The notes below the pieces were generated by a model. That model did not search any database, was not told where the DNA came from, and saw only the letters and a list, made by a program, of their open reading frames with translations. Shown piece by piece: positions 1-13,527 of a DNA stretch of 64,000 nt (its first letter is position 1; each line of letters starts with the position of its first letter). The DNA lies in contig NC_072896.1 of assembly GCF_027943255.1 (NCBI RefSeq), positions 118,389,879-118,453,878 of the forward strand. Direction: 5' to 3'. Position numbers and translations under genes: made by a program. This stretch comes from Anastrepha obliqua (Eukaryota > Arthropoda > Insecta > Diptera > Tephritidae).

Positions 1-3000
1 TACAGTTATAATTGTTTACAATATACATAATAGATATACATACACATACATATGCATTTATGTATGCAGGTAAATAGTAAACATAGTTTTTGTTACATAC
101 ATATTTATTGTTTTTTCGCTAATTTTTCTTGTATTGTGTGGATTTTTGTATATAATTTTTTTGAGTGTTTGTAGTTCGCTATTGAATATTTTTCCTTGTA
201 AGCAGTTTTGTAAGTTTTTTTATAAATATTTTTATTTAATTATGCCCACTTTCTATGGTAGTATATTATGTTTTCTAAAGCTGCGCATTTACTGTTTGCC
301 TGCTCTTCACATTTCATTATTTTTTTTTTTATTATTTATTTATTTAAATTTTTTTGGTAAATATGTATATGTTAAGATATTTTTTTGCACATAATTTTTT
401 TTCTTCAAAGAGAATGACATTAAAATAGACATTCATTTTAACATGCAATGCAAACAAATGCCATTTAGTATTAAATTGTTTTTGTTTATTTCGTTTAGCA
501 ATTTAATTGATACTTTTTAGTATCTGTGTGATTTTTAGTTTGCTTTTTTTCTTTATTATTATGAGATTCTTTAGCTGCTGCCTGAAAGTCTTTTAAGTGC
601 TTTTTGTTTTCAGAGACACTGTGAGTTAGCTTTGAATTCCTCAAATGAATTCTTTGCTGAATTTTTAACTTAATTATGGGGAGTGTGGATGGAGAAGTGA
701 AGTAAAGCAAAGGAGAAAATCAAATGTTCAAATACAAAACCCGCTCTAAAGTTGTATATTTTTTAGTTTTTAAATTTTTTATTATAATATTATTCTTTGC
801 AATATTTTTCCATATTTTTGATTTACTTTACAATTTGCCTGCAAGTAATTTTTATTACTCTTAAATTTATATTTAACTGTATTTTCACATTTTTCTTATC
901 ATTTTTTTTACACATTTAGATAGGAAATTTTGATAGTTTGTTTTCATTTTTTATTTGTTATTTTATTTTTATTTTCATATTAATTTTTTTATTTTTATTT
1001 CTGTAATTGCATGCCGTTTTGCTTGATTGTTTTTTTGGCTTAATAATTTTGCTCAATTTGTCTGCCATAATTTTTAATTTAATATTTAAATTTTCATATT
1101 GAAATAACGTTTTTATTGTTGCACACGTATTGTTGTTGCTGCTTTTGAAATAACCGTATACATATACACAATTTCGCATGTGGAGTGCATTTTGGTTTTG
1201 TAAGTGTTAATGAGTGTTAGAGTGTAGGCGTAAAATTGTGAGAGCCATTGAGTGGGTTAACAGTTATTTGGCTGTTACTTTGTGTAAATAAAAAAAAGAA
1301 AAAAAGGAAAAAAGGAAAAAAAGAAACTCAAAAAATTAAAAAAAATTAAAATTTAATTTAAAAAAATATTAAAAAAAGTTATTTTAAAAAAATTTGCATA
1401 AAACTAAATAAAATCTAGAACCAAATCTGTACACAATTGGAGTGGTTCAATGAGCCATAACTAACAGTGAGGTTAATGGAAATTGAGCAATATTTTTTTT
1501 TTTTGCTAGTCAACGTTTTTTTTTATTTTTTTTTCATTTCATTTATTGCCCAAAATCATTTTAACATAGGAGTTTACAAAGTTATGATAAAATTAGATTA
1601 TTTAGCATTATCCTAGTTAACGTTTTTTCCACTCAAAGCTATTTTTTAGTTTTTTTTAAACGAAATTAGAGGAGTTAAAAATTTCTATGTAAGCCGCTGT
1701 TTTCTTAATTTGAAAACGAAAAAATTCAAATTATATACTCATCAAAACTTTTTTTTTCTTTGTTCACTCTTCTCGGGAGCTTAGGGGCTCGACAAGACTT
1801 AGTCTTGCGTTGGTTTCGTTAATCTTTCTTCTGACAGAGTGGGTGATTAGCCTGCTGCGATACTTAATAGATTTTTATTCAAGACTACGCGAGTATTGAA
1901 CACAAAAGCTAAATATAAAACTTCTTATCGATAAATCAGATATGGGCTCAATGGAAATGAATAACCTTAAAAATTTGAGACAACTTTTTTCAAGTTCAGT
2001 TAATTGTTTTGAATTTAATTTATAATGGTTTTAAATTTGTTTAGTTCTAAAACCGGTTTCTCTCCTAGAATTGCTACTTTTTTTACCAAACTGTTTGAGC
2101 TCAAAGTGAGTGTTTAATTTTTTCATTTAGGAGAGTTCGAAATTTGTTCGATTACAAATATTTTTCCAGAAATCACATTTTGTGGCAAAAGCGCAAATTT
2201 TTTAAATTTTGTATTCCAATATTTTCATAGTGCATAGAGCATAGTGGAGGTTTACCATTGTACGCTCCTAACTTTCACATCAGAGTCTTTCGGTCACAGT
2301 AAAAATGATGAGAGTATTTTTCTCGTGCGCTCGTAACGCTCTTAACTGCATACTAATATGACGAGTTGTAACGGGAGCATATATTTTTGGCCTAAAATTG
2401 CAGTTTAATCTGTTACTAATTTGAGGTTATGTTGCAGCTCGTAAGATAGTACGATTGAAGTTTAAGTCGAGAAGGCCTTTCGAATATAAGCGCAAAGTTT
2501 ATGCTGCCGCATGTAAGAATGAATTTTAAATAGGGATAGAGAGATAACAGGGAACAACTCTCTCTCTCTCGTTTTCTCTACAAATCGGATACTGTGACTT
2601 GCGAATAAAACATAATTTTGAGCTCACTGAGTAGAGCACTCAAATGAATATATAATTTTTGAATTAAAAAGTAACTTCAAATTTCTATGAATGTGTTTGG
2701 CTTAAAAAGGCTCCAATGCGGGAGTCTCTCCTGTTCCATTAAAAGGTTATTCGAGCATACGAACGTCACCAGTAACTCGATCATGAATTCATAAATTATT
2801 TTTAATTTCTAATTATTTTTGGAGTTAAAACGTTAATTTTTTTTCTTACTCGCGTATATCCCGAAAAAACTTACGTGAAAGCGCTGAAATTCCCAAAGCA
2901 AATAAAAGAGTTTTAAACATTTAACGCTGGCTGTAAAATAACCCTTTGCATATATTCGCTCGTGAATTAAAAATTTCACGCATTAGTTTAAAATTCAAGC

Positions 3001-6000
3001 AAGGCCTTTGAAGCGCTGTGAAAAAGCTTTCAAGTTGCAAAGTTTGCTGAGCGCATGCTTTTTAGCAAATGCATTATGCTGCTTACAGAGATGTAAATCT
3101 TCTTCTTCTTTTAACTTTATTGTAGGATGCCCTGTTTTTTAACGAAAAATTCTATAAGTTATTGTTTTTTAAAATAAAAATATAAAATAAAATAAAATCT
3201 CATAATTCAAATCAAACCGAATTTTTTTCGAATTTTAAAAATTTGTGATGTGCTTTTTGAAGGCTCTTTGTTGCGAAAATTCATTTGTTTACTTAATTTT
3301 TCTCGATGCCGAGTATCAGTTGCAATACAGCACTGTTCATATGCATGTATGTGATGTTGTGTGTGATATAACAGAGATTTTGAGAGAGAGTGATGAGTGT
3401 TTGGGAGCGCTGTTCATTTAACTGCATACATTTGTGCGCGCCAACTAGATGTGTTTGCATTTGTGTGTGGTATGCGCCCAAGCTGAATGGACTGCAGTGA
3501 AGAGTTTGCGTACCCTAATACATATTAGTGTGCGCTAGAGAGCGCATGCCTTGTTGTTGCTGGTGCAGTGCATTTATACGATATTGAGCATGCGTTTTAA
3601 GTTTTTTTTTGTTGCTTGGTTTGCGCCCACACTTAGAGTTGGCTGTGTTGACAAAATATTTCGTTTTTGATGTATAATAGTATGTGTTTTTTGTTTTTTT
3701 TTGCTGTATGTATTATTTTGAATACATATTTTTCATTGTTGCTTCAATTGTTGTTATTTACATAAATTTGCCTACCAACTGTTATTTCTACCATTTTAAA
3801 TCTCTTCCGCCTATGTTTATTGTTCTTGTTTTCTCTTCAACATTTTTAAAGGCCCTGCTTCTTCTGCATTTTCATACCTTTTTAAGTTGTTGCACGTAAG
3901 TAAATTCAATGTTTGTTGTTTATACTGCAATATTTTTGTTGCTAGTTTTATTTATTGTGCCCTTTGTGTGGTTGCCTGCAAATTTCACTAGTGAGAGTTT
4001 CTATTTCTGTAATTTTCTCTTGGTTTTATTTATTAGAAAATGTTTGCTATTATTTTTCCATACATATTTATAAATTTACACACATTAGCGTTGTTTATAT
4101 TTATTGTATTGTATATTATTTGCTTTATTTCTTTGCTGGAACTTGTTGGAAATTGTACTTTATAATGCAAGTTATGCTGCTCCTTGCATATTTTCTTAAT
4201 TTTTGTTCTTGTGTGTGTTGTTACTGTTATTGTTTTATTGAGCTTTAGTGGTACTTATTTTCTTGTATGTTGGAATCATGCAATATTTGCGCACTTCTTC
4301 TAATTAATGATTTTTATGAGAATTGAAAGCGTTTTTTGTTTTTTTATTTTCCATTAAGCGATTTTTATTAAACATTTATAATATGTACATGCGTGTATAT
4401 GTTTACATGTTTGCATGTGTCTAATAGTATATGTATGTAAGTTATATATATTTACTCAACTTCAAATTTCCTGCCTCGCTTCTATGACTTCTAAGCAACT
4501 CTTTTTTCTGCTTTCTTTATGTTTTATTATATATGTATTTTATGTTAATAATTTCTTTTACTTAGTAAATATTTATTTTTTTAACGCAAAAAATCTTTTT
4601 GTAGGTATGCATGTTAAGTGTATACGTGTGTTGTTGTTTTTTGTTATTGTTGTTTGTGGCATGTAAAGTGTAATTTTGCATGTCCTGCTGTCAGCTACCA
4701 TTTTCATCAGCGTGATTCTTAACCTAAATTTACATATTGTACTTGAATTTGTTTACTTCGAACTGTGCACTCAGCCAGTAGAGGTTTTTTTTAATTTTTA
4801 TTATATGCCCTTTTTTCTATATATATATGCCTCAATCAATAAATTAACATTCAAATGGATATAACAACATTATTTTTTTATTTATAGTTTTTCTTTTAAT
4901 ACAACACATAAAGAGGAATGTAAGTTGGTTTAATATTTTGAATATTTTTCAATACATACACAAATGTTTTAGCTACATATATTTTCATATTTTCTTAACC
5001 TAATGAAGCTTGCAAAACTCCAGCAAATCTCTTTTTATTTTTTGTATAGATATTTTTTACAATAGTTTCACCAAAAATGCATGAAAGCCTTTATATGTTA
5101 TTATTACTATTTTTAAATAGATTTTTTTTTATATAGAATTTTTGTGCTTACAAATAAATTCCATTTTATGCCGTTTTTATAAGTGTTGTTGTATGTATTC
5201 ATTTATGTATCCATATGAATTTATTTTTTTTGTTGTGTGTGCTTTGCCTAATTTTTGCATTTCTCCTCTCAGTGTAATTTTTTTTGTTATTTATTTGTGT
5301 TTATATTTTATTGCATTTTCATATACATATTTTTCTCCTTACCCCGTCACCTAGTTTCAATTGTCTACATTCATAAGTTTTTTAAAAATAATTTTTCACT
5401 TTACTTTCCTTTACTTTACGTAATAACATCAATATATATATAATTTAAAATAATTTCTTCTAATACATAATATTTTTACGCATGTAAGCAATTAACAATT
5501 GTTGAACGTCATTTTATATTTAGTAAATAATTTAATATATTTTTTGAAATAATATGGTTTTCCCATTACATATACACATTTATATACTTTTTTATTTTTT
5601 ATTATTGTAATACTCATAATTGTTTGTACGTTACATTTATTTGCATTTCTTTCTTGCAATTTTTAATTTTGATAAGTCTAACATATAAGCGTGGCAAATA
5701 ATTTTGTTGTAGCTTTTTACTTCCAAATTAGTTTTCCCAATAATGCGTCCGTTGAAAATATTTACTTCAAAAATCAGCTAACCACAACTTTATTTAGGTG
5801 CACACAGTTTCAAGCTTTTGCTGCTGAAGAAAAACTTGCAGCAATCAAAAGCTCTAACGCCCTTAGAAACCAACATTCATACAACACTTCACCTCTGCTA
5901 AACTCTCCTTTATCTAAATACTAAACTCATACACTCTCAATCTCTGCGCACATCGCATCCTAAGCTCTGCTCTACAGAAACCATTTTTGTTTTTTGACTG

Positions 6001-8484
6001 TCAGAAAGTGTGTTCGTTTTTGTAGTAGCTTCGTCTAGGTAAGTTTGCTGTCCACTTTGATTTTCGAAACTCACCTCTTACCACGCTGTTACAGTTGTCT
6101 GTCTTCACAGCACTGCACTAAGTCCATCGAAAATTCCCCCCCTTGTCACGATTTTTACTTTTTCCCTTATCGCCTTATGGCGCAAAGCCATCACTTGCTT
6201 AAAACTATATTTTTATTTCCTGTTTTTCTTGTTTGTTTTTTATTTAAATATATCTTTTGTACTATATAACCTGCTTAACACCCACCCGCAAAGCACAAAT
6301 TATACGTCAGGTTTAGTGGTCAGTGGCTGTCTCAGTTAAGCTCTCAGTATAGTCTTAGTGAAGGTCTTTAGGTCGCTGTATTTCCTGCATCGGCTACTAG
6401 TAACCCATTTGTTGCTTTACTCTTTGTTCATTCATTGTCTTTAGTTCGTTTTGGTTTTTTTCCGTCTTGTTTCGTCTTCAGTGTTTTTAGGAACTTATAA
6501 TACCATATCTTGCCTATTACTTCTCTATCGTCATTCAACGCTTTCTCATCGAGGTAGAAGTTTTAAATGATCTCTGTGTCCTTTGTTTTTCGTTTTTATT
6601 CGTATATTTCTATTCTCTTTCTTCTCCTCCTGCTCCTCATCCTTCTACTTCACTTTGCCAAAGAATTTTTTCACTCATTTCCCTACGCTTAATACTTAGC
6701 CCACAAAGTTACCTACAAAAGCTATTGATAGCTGCTCTCTAAAGTATAGTTTGCTCGCTTAAATGAAGTATGCAAATCTAAAGAGGAATTTAGTACGCTG
6801 CTTGTCCAAGTGTCAAGTTTGTCTTTTACTTGGTCCTCGACAGCTAAGTAGAGATTGCAATTCAGCTCCTGAATTTTTAAATCTTGTTCATTAATTTTTA
6901 TGGCCTCCACTGGAAAAATACGATAGTTACTTCTGTATGCCACTTTTTGTTTACCGGAATTTAATCTATTCCTAAACTCACTATACGTGATTGATGGCTT
7001 GCTTTAGAGTTTATCTGCGTTGATATTTGAGCGGCTCATTTGTTGAATGTGTTCTGGAGTATTAGCATTTCTATCTATAACTGACATCTCCCTGACATTG
7101 CTCGTAAGCATCGTGGAATTTTCTGTTATTTTTTGTTATTTTTGGCAGATTTTCTCATATTTTTGGCAGAAATATTTTCGACTCTGTAAACCTAAGTCTA
7201 AATATTTCGAATGCTCTTAACTCTTTTTGTAACACATTTTTTGATGTTATTAGGTTTTCGTCTCGAAACTCGGAAACTCAACGTTTTTACTTTTATAAAA
7301 CAACTTTTGCTAATGAATAGATTTTTCAATACAAAGATTTTTGATCTCTGAAATGTTAAAAGCTCAGTAGTTCGAAAACCAATTCTCTCATACACCAAAC
7401 TACTTTCGTTTCAAACCTCGTTGCTTCGAAACCTTTTATAAAGGGATTTCTGGCTCAAATGCTTATGAAGTTTTGAGTGTTTTGAAATATTTAGATTCCT
7501 TTTAGAAAATTAAATTCTTTACAGAATTGTATTCAAATACTTATTATCCATCAGGGTGTACTGTTTTTGCACTTTTTCTACTACTTTAGTAGTTTATTAG
7601 CTCCGAAGTGAGAATTTGAAAAAGCTTTTAACATTTTTTCCAAGTAGCCTCAGTACTTAGTAACTTAGTACTCCCTTACTGAAGCCACATGTAATTGGTT
7701 TCAAATGCTACAAAAGAACTCTGGTATTTTTATTAGCCAATAAGCGTTTCAAAATAAATGTTTTCAACTCTGATGCTTTTACGCTTCAAAGGTGTTGCTA
7801 CCCATAAGTTTTAGCATTGGATGTTTCGAAAAAAATTTTGTGTTGCTTTGCAGTAGTCTCCTTTTAAGGCACTTCTGCTTGTGGTTTTTAGTAAAAAAAA
7901 GCATTTCTGTGCTTGCGAAATGTTTCTGATCTGCTTGCGTGGTCATTTGCGTGATTGCAATTGGATGGCCTCGAATAGTTGCCTTTGCTTGTCGACTGTA
8001 ACTGGAATGATTTGAACCGCGTAATTGTTTTTTTTGCATCCTGTGTGATCTAATATTTTTATGGTCTCAATACCATAGAAACTGCGTTCGCAACACATTT
8101 CCAAGAGCTTCTGGTTTGCCAGTGGCCTGCTTGGCTTTGAAATGTTTGATGTGTTTCAGTGATATCCAAAGTGTTTTTAATAGTCTGGTATTGTTTTTTT
8201 TCAAAGCCTTGTTAGAAGTTTCTATTTGGTTTCAAAATATTTGCAGCTATTTCTGAATGCTGAATGCTATTTGTAAGCCTTCTCTAAGGCACTATGCGCC
8301 CACCAGACGGCGCTATAGCAACTATGATATTATTATTATTATGCTTTTTCACCGCTGTAGAGGTCCTTTTAGATTAAATGCCTGTAATTGTTGGCGTCCG
8401 TGATTCGGTAAAATAATTTCGGTGCGTCGTCTAAAGAAATTTCGGTCGAACTTAAGGGCGGTAAACTATTTCATCTAGCTTGCA
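1..8484. other. AT-rich intergenic DNA, no gene recognised
   Basis: Long T- and A-runs and short open frames of low-complexity Phe/Tyr/Leu/Ile residues, as expected by chance in such DNA. No motif, conserved domain or splice-linked set of frames was seen on either strand. It lies 3' of the minus-strand IA-2 gene. The only repeat similarity noticed is at 1776-1866. Confidence 0.6.
1776..1866 (+). repeat. Diverged partial copy of dispersed repeat U
   Basis: The stretch containing CGACAAGACTTAGTC, followed by a GCGTTGGTTTCGT block and GGTGATTAGC, matches 32990-33070 closely by eye, and the reverse complement of about 29010-29080 in part. Only the first ~90 bases of the longer unit are present. 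Function unknown. Confidence 0.6.
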
Positions 8485-8712
8485 TTGCTCTCTCATTTCG
8501 CTTTGTGCAAAATAATGTCTCTTTCTCTTTAGAGCGCTGCTGAAGAGCTTTAAACCTTAAGCTGGCTCCACGCATTGTTCTCGCATTTCGCTTTGTGCAA
8601 AATAAAGGTTTTTTTCACTTTAGATCGCTGCTAAAGAGCTTTGATTTTTTTTTTTTCATTTTTCTTTGTGCAAAATAATGTTTTTTTCTTTTTGGAGCGC
8701 TGCTAAGGAGCT
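8485..8712 (+). repeat. Short tandem repeat, three diverged copies
   Basis: Three successive copies share CTTTGTGCAAAATAA, a T-rich spacer and GCGCTGCTAAGGAGCTT or a close variant. The CTTTGTGCAA block starts at 8501, 8591 and 8664, so periods are about 90 and 73 bases. The copies differ in spacer length and substitutions. No coding potential is visible. Confidence 0.75.
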
Positions 8713-10719
8713 TGGAGCTTTTTCTGCCAGCTGTTTTAAGTTGCTTTGCGCTTTTCAAAGCTTTTATTGAAATTATTTGTTAATTTTTTTTGCTAACTCA
8801 CATTTACTTCATTTTACCATGCATTAGCTTATCATTCATTGTTATATAATTTTTAAGAAGACTTTTTCCATTTACACCATCATGAAGTAGTGTGGATAAA
8901 ACAAATAATACATAAATAGTTGAAAATCAATGAAATTATTTGCTCATTTTGCTTTTTTGACTAACTTATGCGCTCAACATTTCAATTAGTTGTGTGTTTT
9001 TTAGTTGTATGTTCTTTTGTTTTAATTTTTTTTTATATTTTATATGAGTGTGAATAATAATTAATTATTTTTTTATAATTCTGCATAATGCATTGTGTAT
9101 TTATATATAAATAGTTTTTCATAGTTTTTCTACGTAGACATCCAATAGCACACAAAGTAAATATTTGGTTTCTGCTTAGGCTTGCGGCTATGGCCGGCGC
9201 AAACACTGCAGAACTTTGTGCTGATTTTGCTACGCTTTGTGGATGTTTTTGTCTGAATTACAGCACATTTTTTGTTTTTCATTTTTAGTTTTTGTAATAA
9301 TTACAACAATCATACACATGATGAATTGATGAAACGTATGTACGTATACTTTTGAATATAATAAATTTTTCATTTATATGTTAATGCATTTTTGTTTTTT
9401 TTTTTGTCACTGTGTTTTACTGCATATTTAATAAGCTGAAAAATTCTGCTTGCTTCACTACTGAATATCGCATGATTTCTAAATTATTTGCTGCTGAAAA
9501 CTCTATTCATTTAAGCGACGTTTAATGCTGGAAAAAACGGCATTGAAATCTCGTGAAAATTCGCTTCCTTTTACTTCAATGACTTCCTTGCCTCTTCTAC
9601 ATTTATAAACACTGCTGCATCGTTTTTCAAATAGTTTATTTTGTTTTTTTGTTTTGTTTTTATGTATGTCATAACGTATTGTATGCATAATATTTATATG
9701 TATATACTGATTTTTGAATTTAAATAACTTAATTTTAGTTTTTTCTTGGTTTTTGTATTCTTTTATCTACCACATTTTTTGGTTTTTTTATTCTTTTTTT
9801 TCTTTAATTTTATATTCGGTATCTCAGTTGGTGATGGTGTTTCGAGATCGCCACAGTTATTGTAATATTGTTTTTATACTTTGTTTGCTTTTTGCGAAAA
9901 AATTTGTGTTTTGCTTTTAATTACTGTTTCAAGTGTAATGTTTGACATTTGAGTTTTGGAAAACTCAATAACTCAAAATTAGAAATGAAAGGTTTTATGT
10001 TTTTCAACATAAGGAAATTAGAGTTTTAGTAAGTTAATGCTTAAGCTTAGGAGAGAGTAAGTTTTCTAGTAATTTTTTGTTTTTTTACTTCAATTGTAAT
10101 TTATTTGTATATATATATGAATATATAGATATTAAGGATTTTTAAATTCTGTTTTCAAACTTGTTTTGTTTTATAAATACAATTGCGCATAAATTTAACG
10201 AACTTTTTACCTGTATATATTTTGCTTTATGTATTTCATTTAAGTTTTGCTCTAACGCTTAGTAACAACTTTTCGAAAAAACGCTAATATTTTCACTATA
10301 ATGCGAACTACATTTTTGTTTTTGTTGTTTTTTATGCCGTAACATATGAATAATTTATATAAACTGTATTGTAACTTGAGAATTTTTCAACATTTTTTAT
10401 ATGTATGTATTTACTCTTTTTGTTGTTGTTGTTGTTTAATATGTAATCTTCAACTATGCGGCATATTTATAAATGTTATGCACGTATATGTACTTTAAAT
10501 GTTTGTATGCATGATTGGGGCTTAATTAATTTTTTCATGAGTTTTTATTTGTATTAAATTTTTATTGATTTACATTTTTTGTTTTGTGATTTTGATTTTT
10601 TTGGTGAATTTGAATTTTTTTTATAAATTTGATTTTATTTGTGAATTTTAATTTTATATGTGAATTTGACGTTTTTTTCATGAATTAAGTTTTTTCTAAT
10701 GGATTAAAAATGTTTTTGA
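8713..10719. other. AT-rich intergenic DNA, nothing recognised
   Basis: T-rich sequence with scattered short open frames, none with a recognisable protein pattern. No transposon ends, tRNA boxes or extended repeats were seen. Confidence 0.55.
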
Positions 10720-11352
10720 TTTTAAATGATTTCTGCGTTTTTCATTTTATTTTATCTGCGTACTGGTTGTTATTGTAGAGCTATAGCCATGCGTAAATAT
10801 ATAAATATTATATGTATGCACATATTTTTGAAGTTTTTTTTCGTGAATTAAATTTTTTTTTATGAATAAAAATTCCTTTTAACTTTAAATGATTTCTTTT
10901 AATGATTTCTGCGTTTTTCATTTTATTTTATCTGCGTACTGGTTGTTATTGTAGAGCTATAGCCATGCGTAAATATGTAAATATTATATGTATGCACATA
11001 TTTTTGAAGTTTTTTTTCGTGAATTTAATTTTTTTTTTCAGAATTAAAATTCTTTTTAACTTTAAATGATTTCTTTTAATGGTTCTTTAATGACTGCTTA
11101 TTTTATCTGCGTACTGGTTGTTATTGTAGAGCTATAGCCATGCGTAAATATGTAAATATTATATGTATGCACATATTTTTGAAGTTTTTTTTCGTGAATT
11201 TAATTTTTTTTTTCAGAATTAAAATTCTTTTTAACTTTAAATGATTTCTTTTAATGGTTCTTTAATGACTGCTTATTTTATCTGCGTACTGGTTGTTATT
11301 GTAGAGCTATAGCCATGCGTAAATATGTAAATATTATATGTATGCACATATT
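10720..11352 (+). repeat. Tandem minisatellite, ~175-bp unit, about 3.5 copies
   Basis: The block TCTGCGTACTGGTTGTTATT, followed by a near-invariant stretch containing GAGCTATAGCCATGCGTAAA and ATGTATGCACATAT, starts at 10755, 10931, 11105 and 11281, giving periods of 176, 174 and 176. Between copies lies a T-rich spacer with TTTAACTTTAAATGATTTC. The cores are nearly identical, so the expansion looks recent. No ORF spans the unit. Confidence 0.9.
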
Positions 11353-12980
11353 TTTTATATTTATATTATTGTTGTTTTTTTAATTTCAAGGTATTTTTAT
11401 TTTTTTAAATGAAATAACCAACTATTATTATTAATTTTATTTTTACATCATGCAATTCTTCTTGTCTTAGTTGAATTTTAAGACAAATTTCGATTGTTTT
11501 TTTTCTTCAAGTTGCATTTTACCTTCATGTGGCCAAGCCAACTGAATTGAACTGTCAAATGCCGCTAAAATACGCTAATAATACCTTCAGTATTTCTTTT
11601 TATGTATTTGTTGTTCACACAAGCGTTTAGCAAATTGTTAAAGTTTTTTTTTTTTTTGTTTTTGTTTTATGTAATTTGTACTATTTAGTATTTTTATTGA
11701 AAATTATTTGTTGATTTCTCAGATTTTTCACATTTTTCCATCAATTCTTTAATTTCATTTTATTCTCACTTGAAATTACTGTTTATGTACTCGTAGTTTG
11801 GTGTATTCCTAAACTTTCATTGTATTGTTGTTTCTTTGTTCTCTCTGCCTGCACTTCTGTGCCAAGCAATGAGGTGAGATTTGCCATGCGACTTTAGTGT
11901 TGACTGCTGTGCATGAGGTGTATTGTGCATGTTTTGTACCATAGTTTGTTAGTATGTGTGTGTGTAGCTGAGAGCTGAGTGTAGTTGAGTTGTGGAAGTA
12001 TTTCATGTATTAGATGATATTAGATGATATTTTGTTGTAAAAGCTGGTTTTTCAAACAATTGTCTACTTTTTGGAAACAGTGCGTTTTTGAAATACACAA
12101 TTTTTGTCATGCAGAAACCCCAAAAAAAAAACAAAAAACAAAACACAAAAACTTGGAATGAAGTGCCCAATTAGGGCAGTGTTTCATAAAACTGAAGGAA
12201 AGCATTAAGGCCTATCATGTAGATATTTCCTAATTGTTAAAAGAAAATACTCTGTGAATTTAAGTCAGCCTTAGCTTAGTTTATAGAAATTTAAAAACCG
12301 CGTCTAACCGACTTTAGAAACTGCATACGTATATTAAGTACAAATATCATTTCTGAGTGGCTTTACAAACTGTTGAACCAGGACAAGGCATTAGAGAATC
12401 TGAAGATTCCAAATCAGCAGACTTTTGTATAGCCAATTTTTAGAATTATTAACAAAATCAGTACACCAAATTTTTGAATTATGAACAAAAAAAAAAAAAT
12501 AATAATAATAATTTTGAATATTTATAAATTTCCTATAAGACGTTTAGTGTGAAAATTTATTTTGAAATGTTATCAAACACAAACATCTGCTCCGATACCT
12601 CTACCACTTTTCTAACGCCAAAGGTATCGTCAAAATGTTGCTCGAATAAGAAAAGCGAAGAAGCAAAGAAGTAGCATAGCAGTCTTGATTATGAGAGCCT
12701 CAAATAGTAAGGAAAATGTCTACTAAAATGCTGATATGAGTCTGTAGCACCAAGTGATATCGGAAAAAGCTACTGCTTAGAAAAGGCAGTGGAAGGAAGG
12801 AGCTGTTCGCAATGCTCTTATTGAACTATCAATGCAAAACAAAAAAAAAAACAATATTAATAAGTAAATAAATAAAAGAAAATAAACTAAATCAAAATAC
12901 CAAAAAAAAAAAAAAATTAATAAATAAAAAAATAAACAAAAAAATTACTAAAAACAACAAAATTTCCAAATTAAAAAATA
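11353..12980. other. AT-rich intergenic DNA, nothing recognised
   Basis: Poly-T and poly-A tracts flank a somewhat more mixed segment at about 12560-12840. That segment has codon-like composition but no recognisable domain or open frame of note; an old transposon fragment is possible but cannot be shown. Confidence 0.5.
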
Positions 12981-13527
12981 TTTAAGTTGCATCTAAGACA
13001 ACCGCCAAAACTTTAAATTTCTTAGTAATTTCTGTTAAAAATGACTTTTTCAAGAATTTCCAGATGACTGCTTACCAGTCTTCTTCTTCTATCTTCTACT
13101 TTACAGGTGAGATAGTTAAAACTTTCTTTAATCGATATTTGCGAACGTAAATTCTGTAAAGGCGAACCCCAAAAGTGAAAAAAAGTTAGTTAACAATAAA
13201 ATAAATTAAAAAACAATAAAAAAAATGTTTAATAAAAAAAAATTTAAAAACAATTATTAAAATAAAAAAAAAATTACAAAATTAAAAAAAATGTTTTTAA
13301 AAAAAATATATATAAAATAATTTAAGTTACTTCTAAGATAACCGCCAAAACTTTAAATTTCTTAGTAATTTCTGTTACAAATGACTTTTTCAAGAATGCT
13401 GCGAAGCCAGTAGGGAATCCAGATGAGGACTGCTTACCAGTCTTCTTCTTCTATCTTCTACTTTACAGTTGAGATAGTTAAAACTTTCTTTAAACGATAT
13501 TTGCGAACGTAAATTCTGTAAAGACAT
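12981..13527 (+). repeat. Direct duplication of a ~190-bp segment
   Basis: About 12981-13166 and 13318-13527 share long near-identical blocks, including CCGCCAAAACTTTAAATTTC, TTCTTCTTCTATCTTCTACT and ATTTGCGAACGTAAATTCTG. The second copy has about 26 extra bases (GCTGCGAAGCCAGTAGGG region) absent from the first. The copies are separated by about 150 bases of A-rich simple sequence. Fresh local duplication is the simplest reading. Confidence 0.85.
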
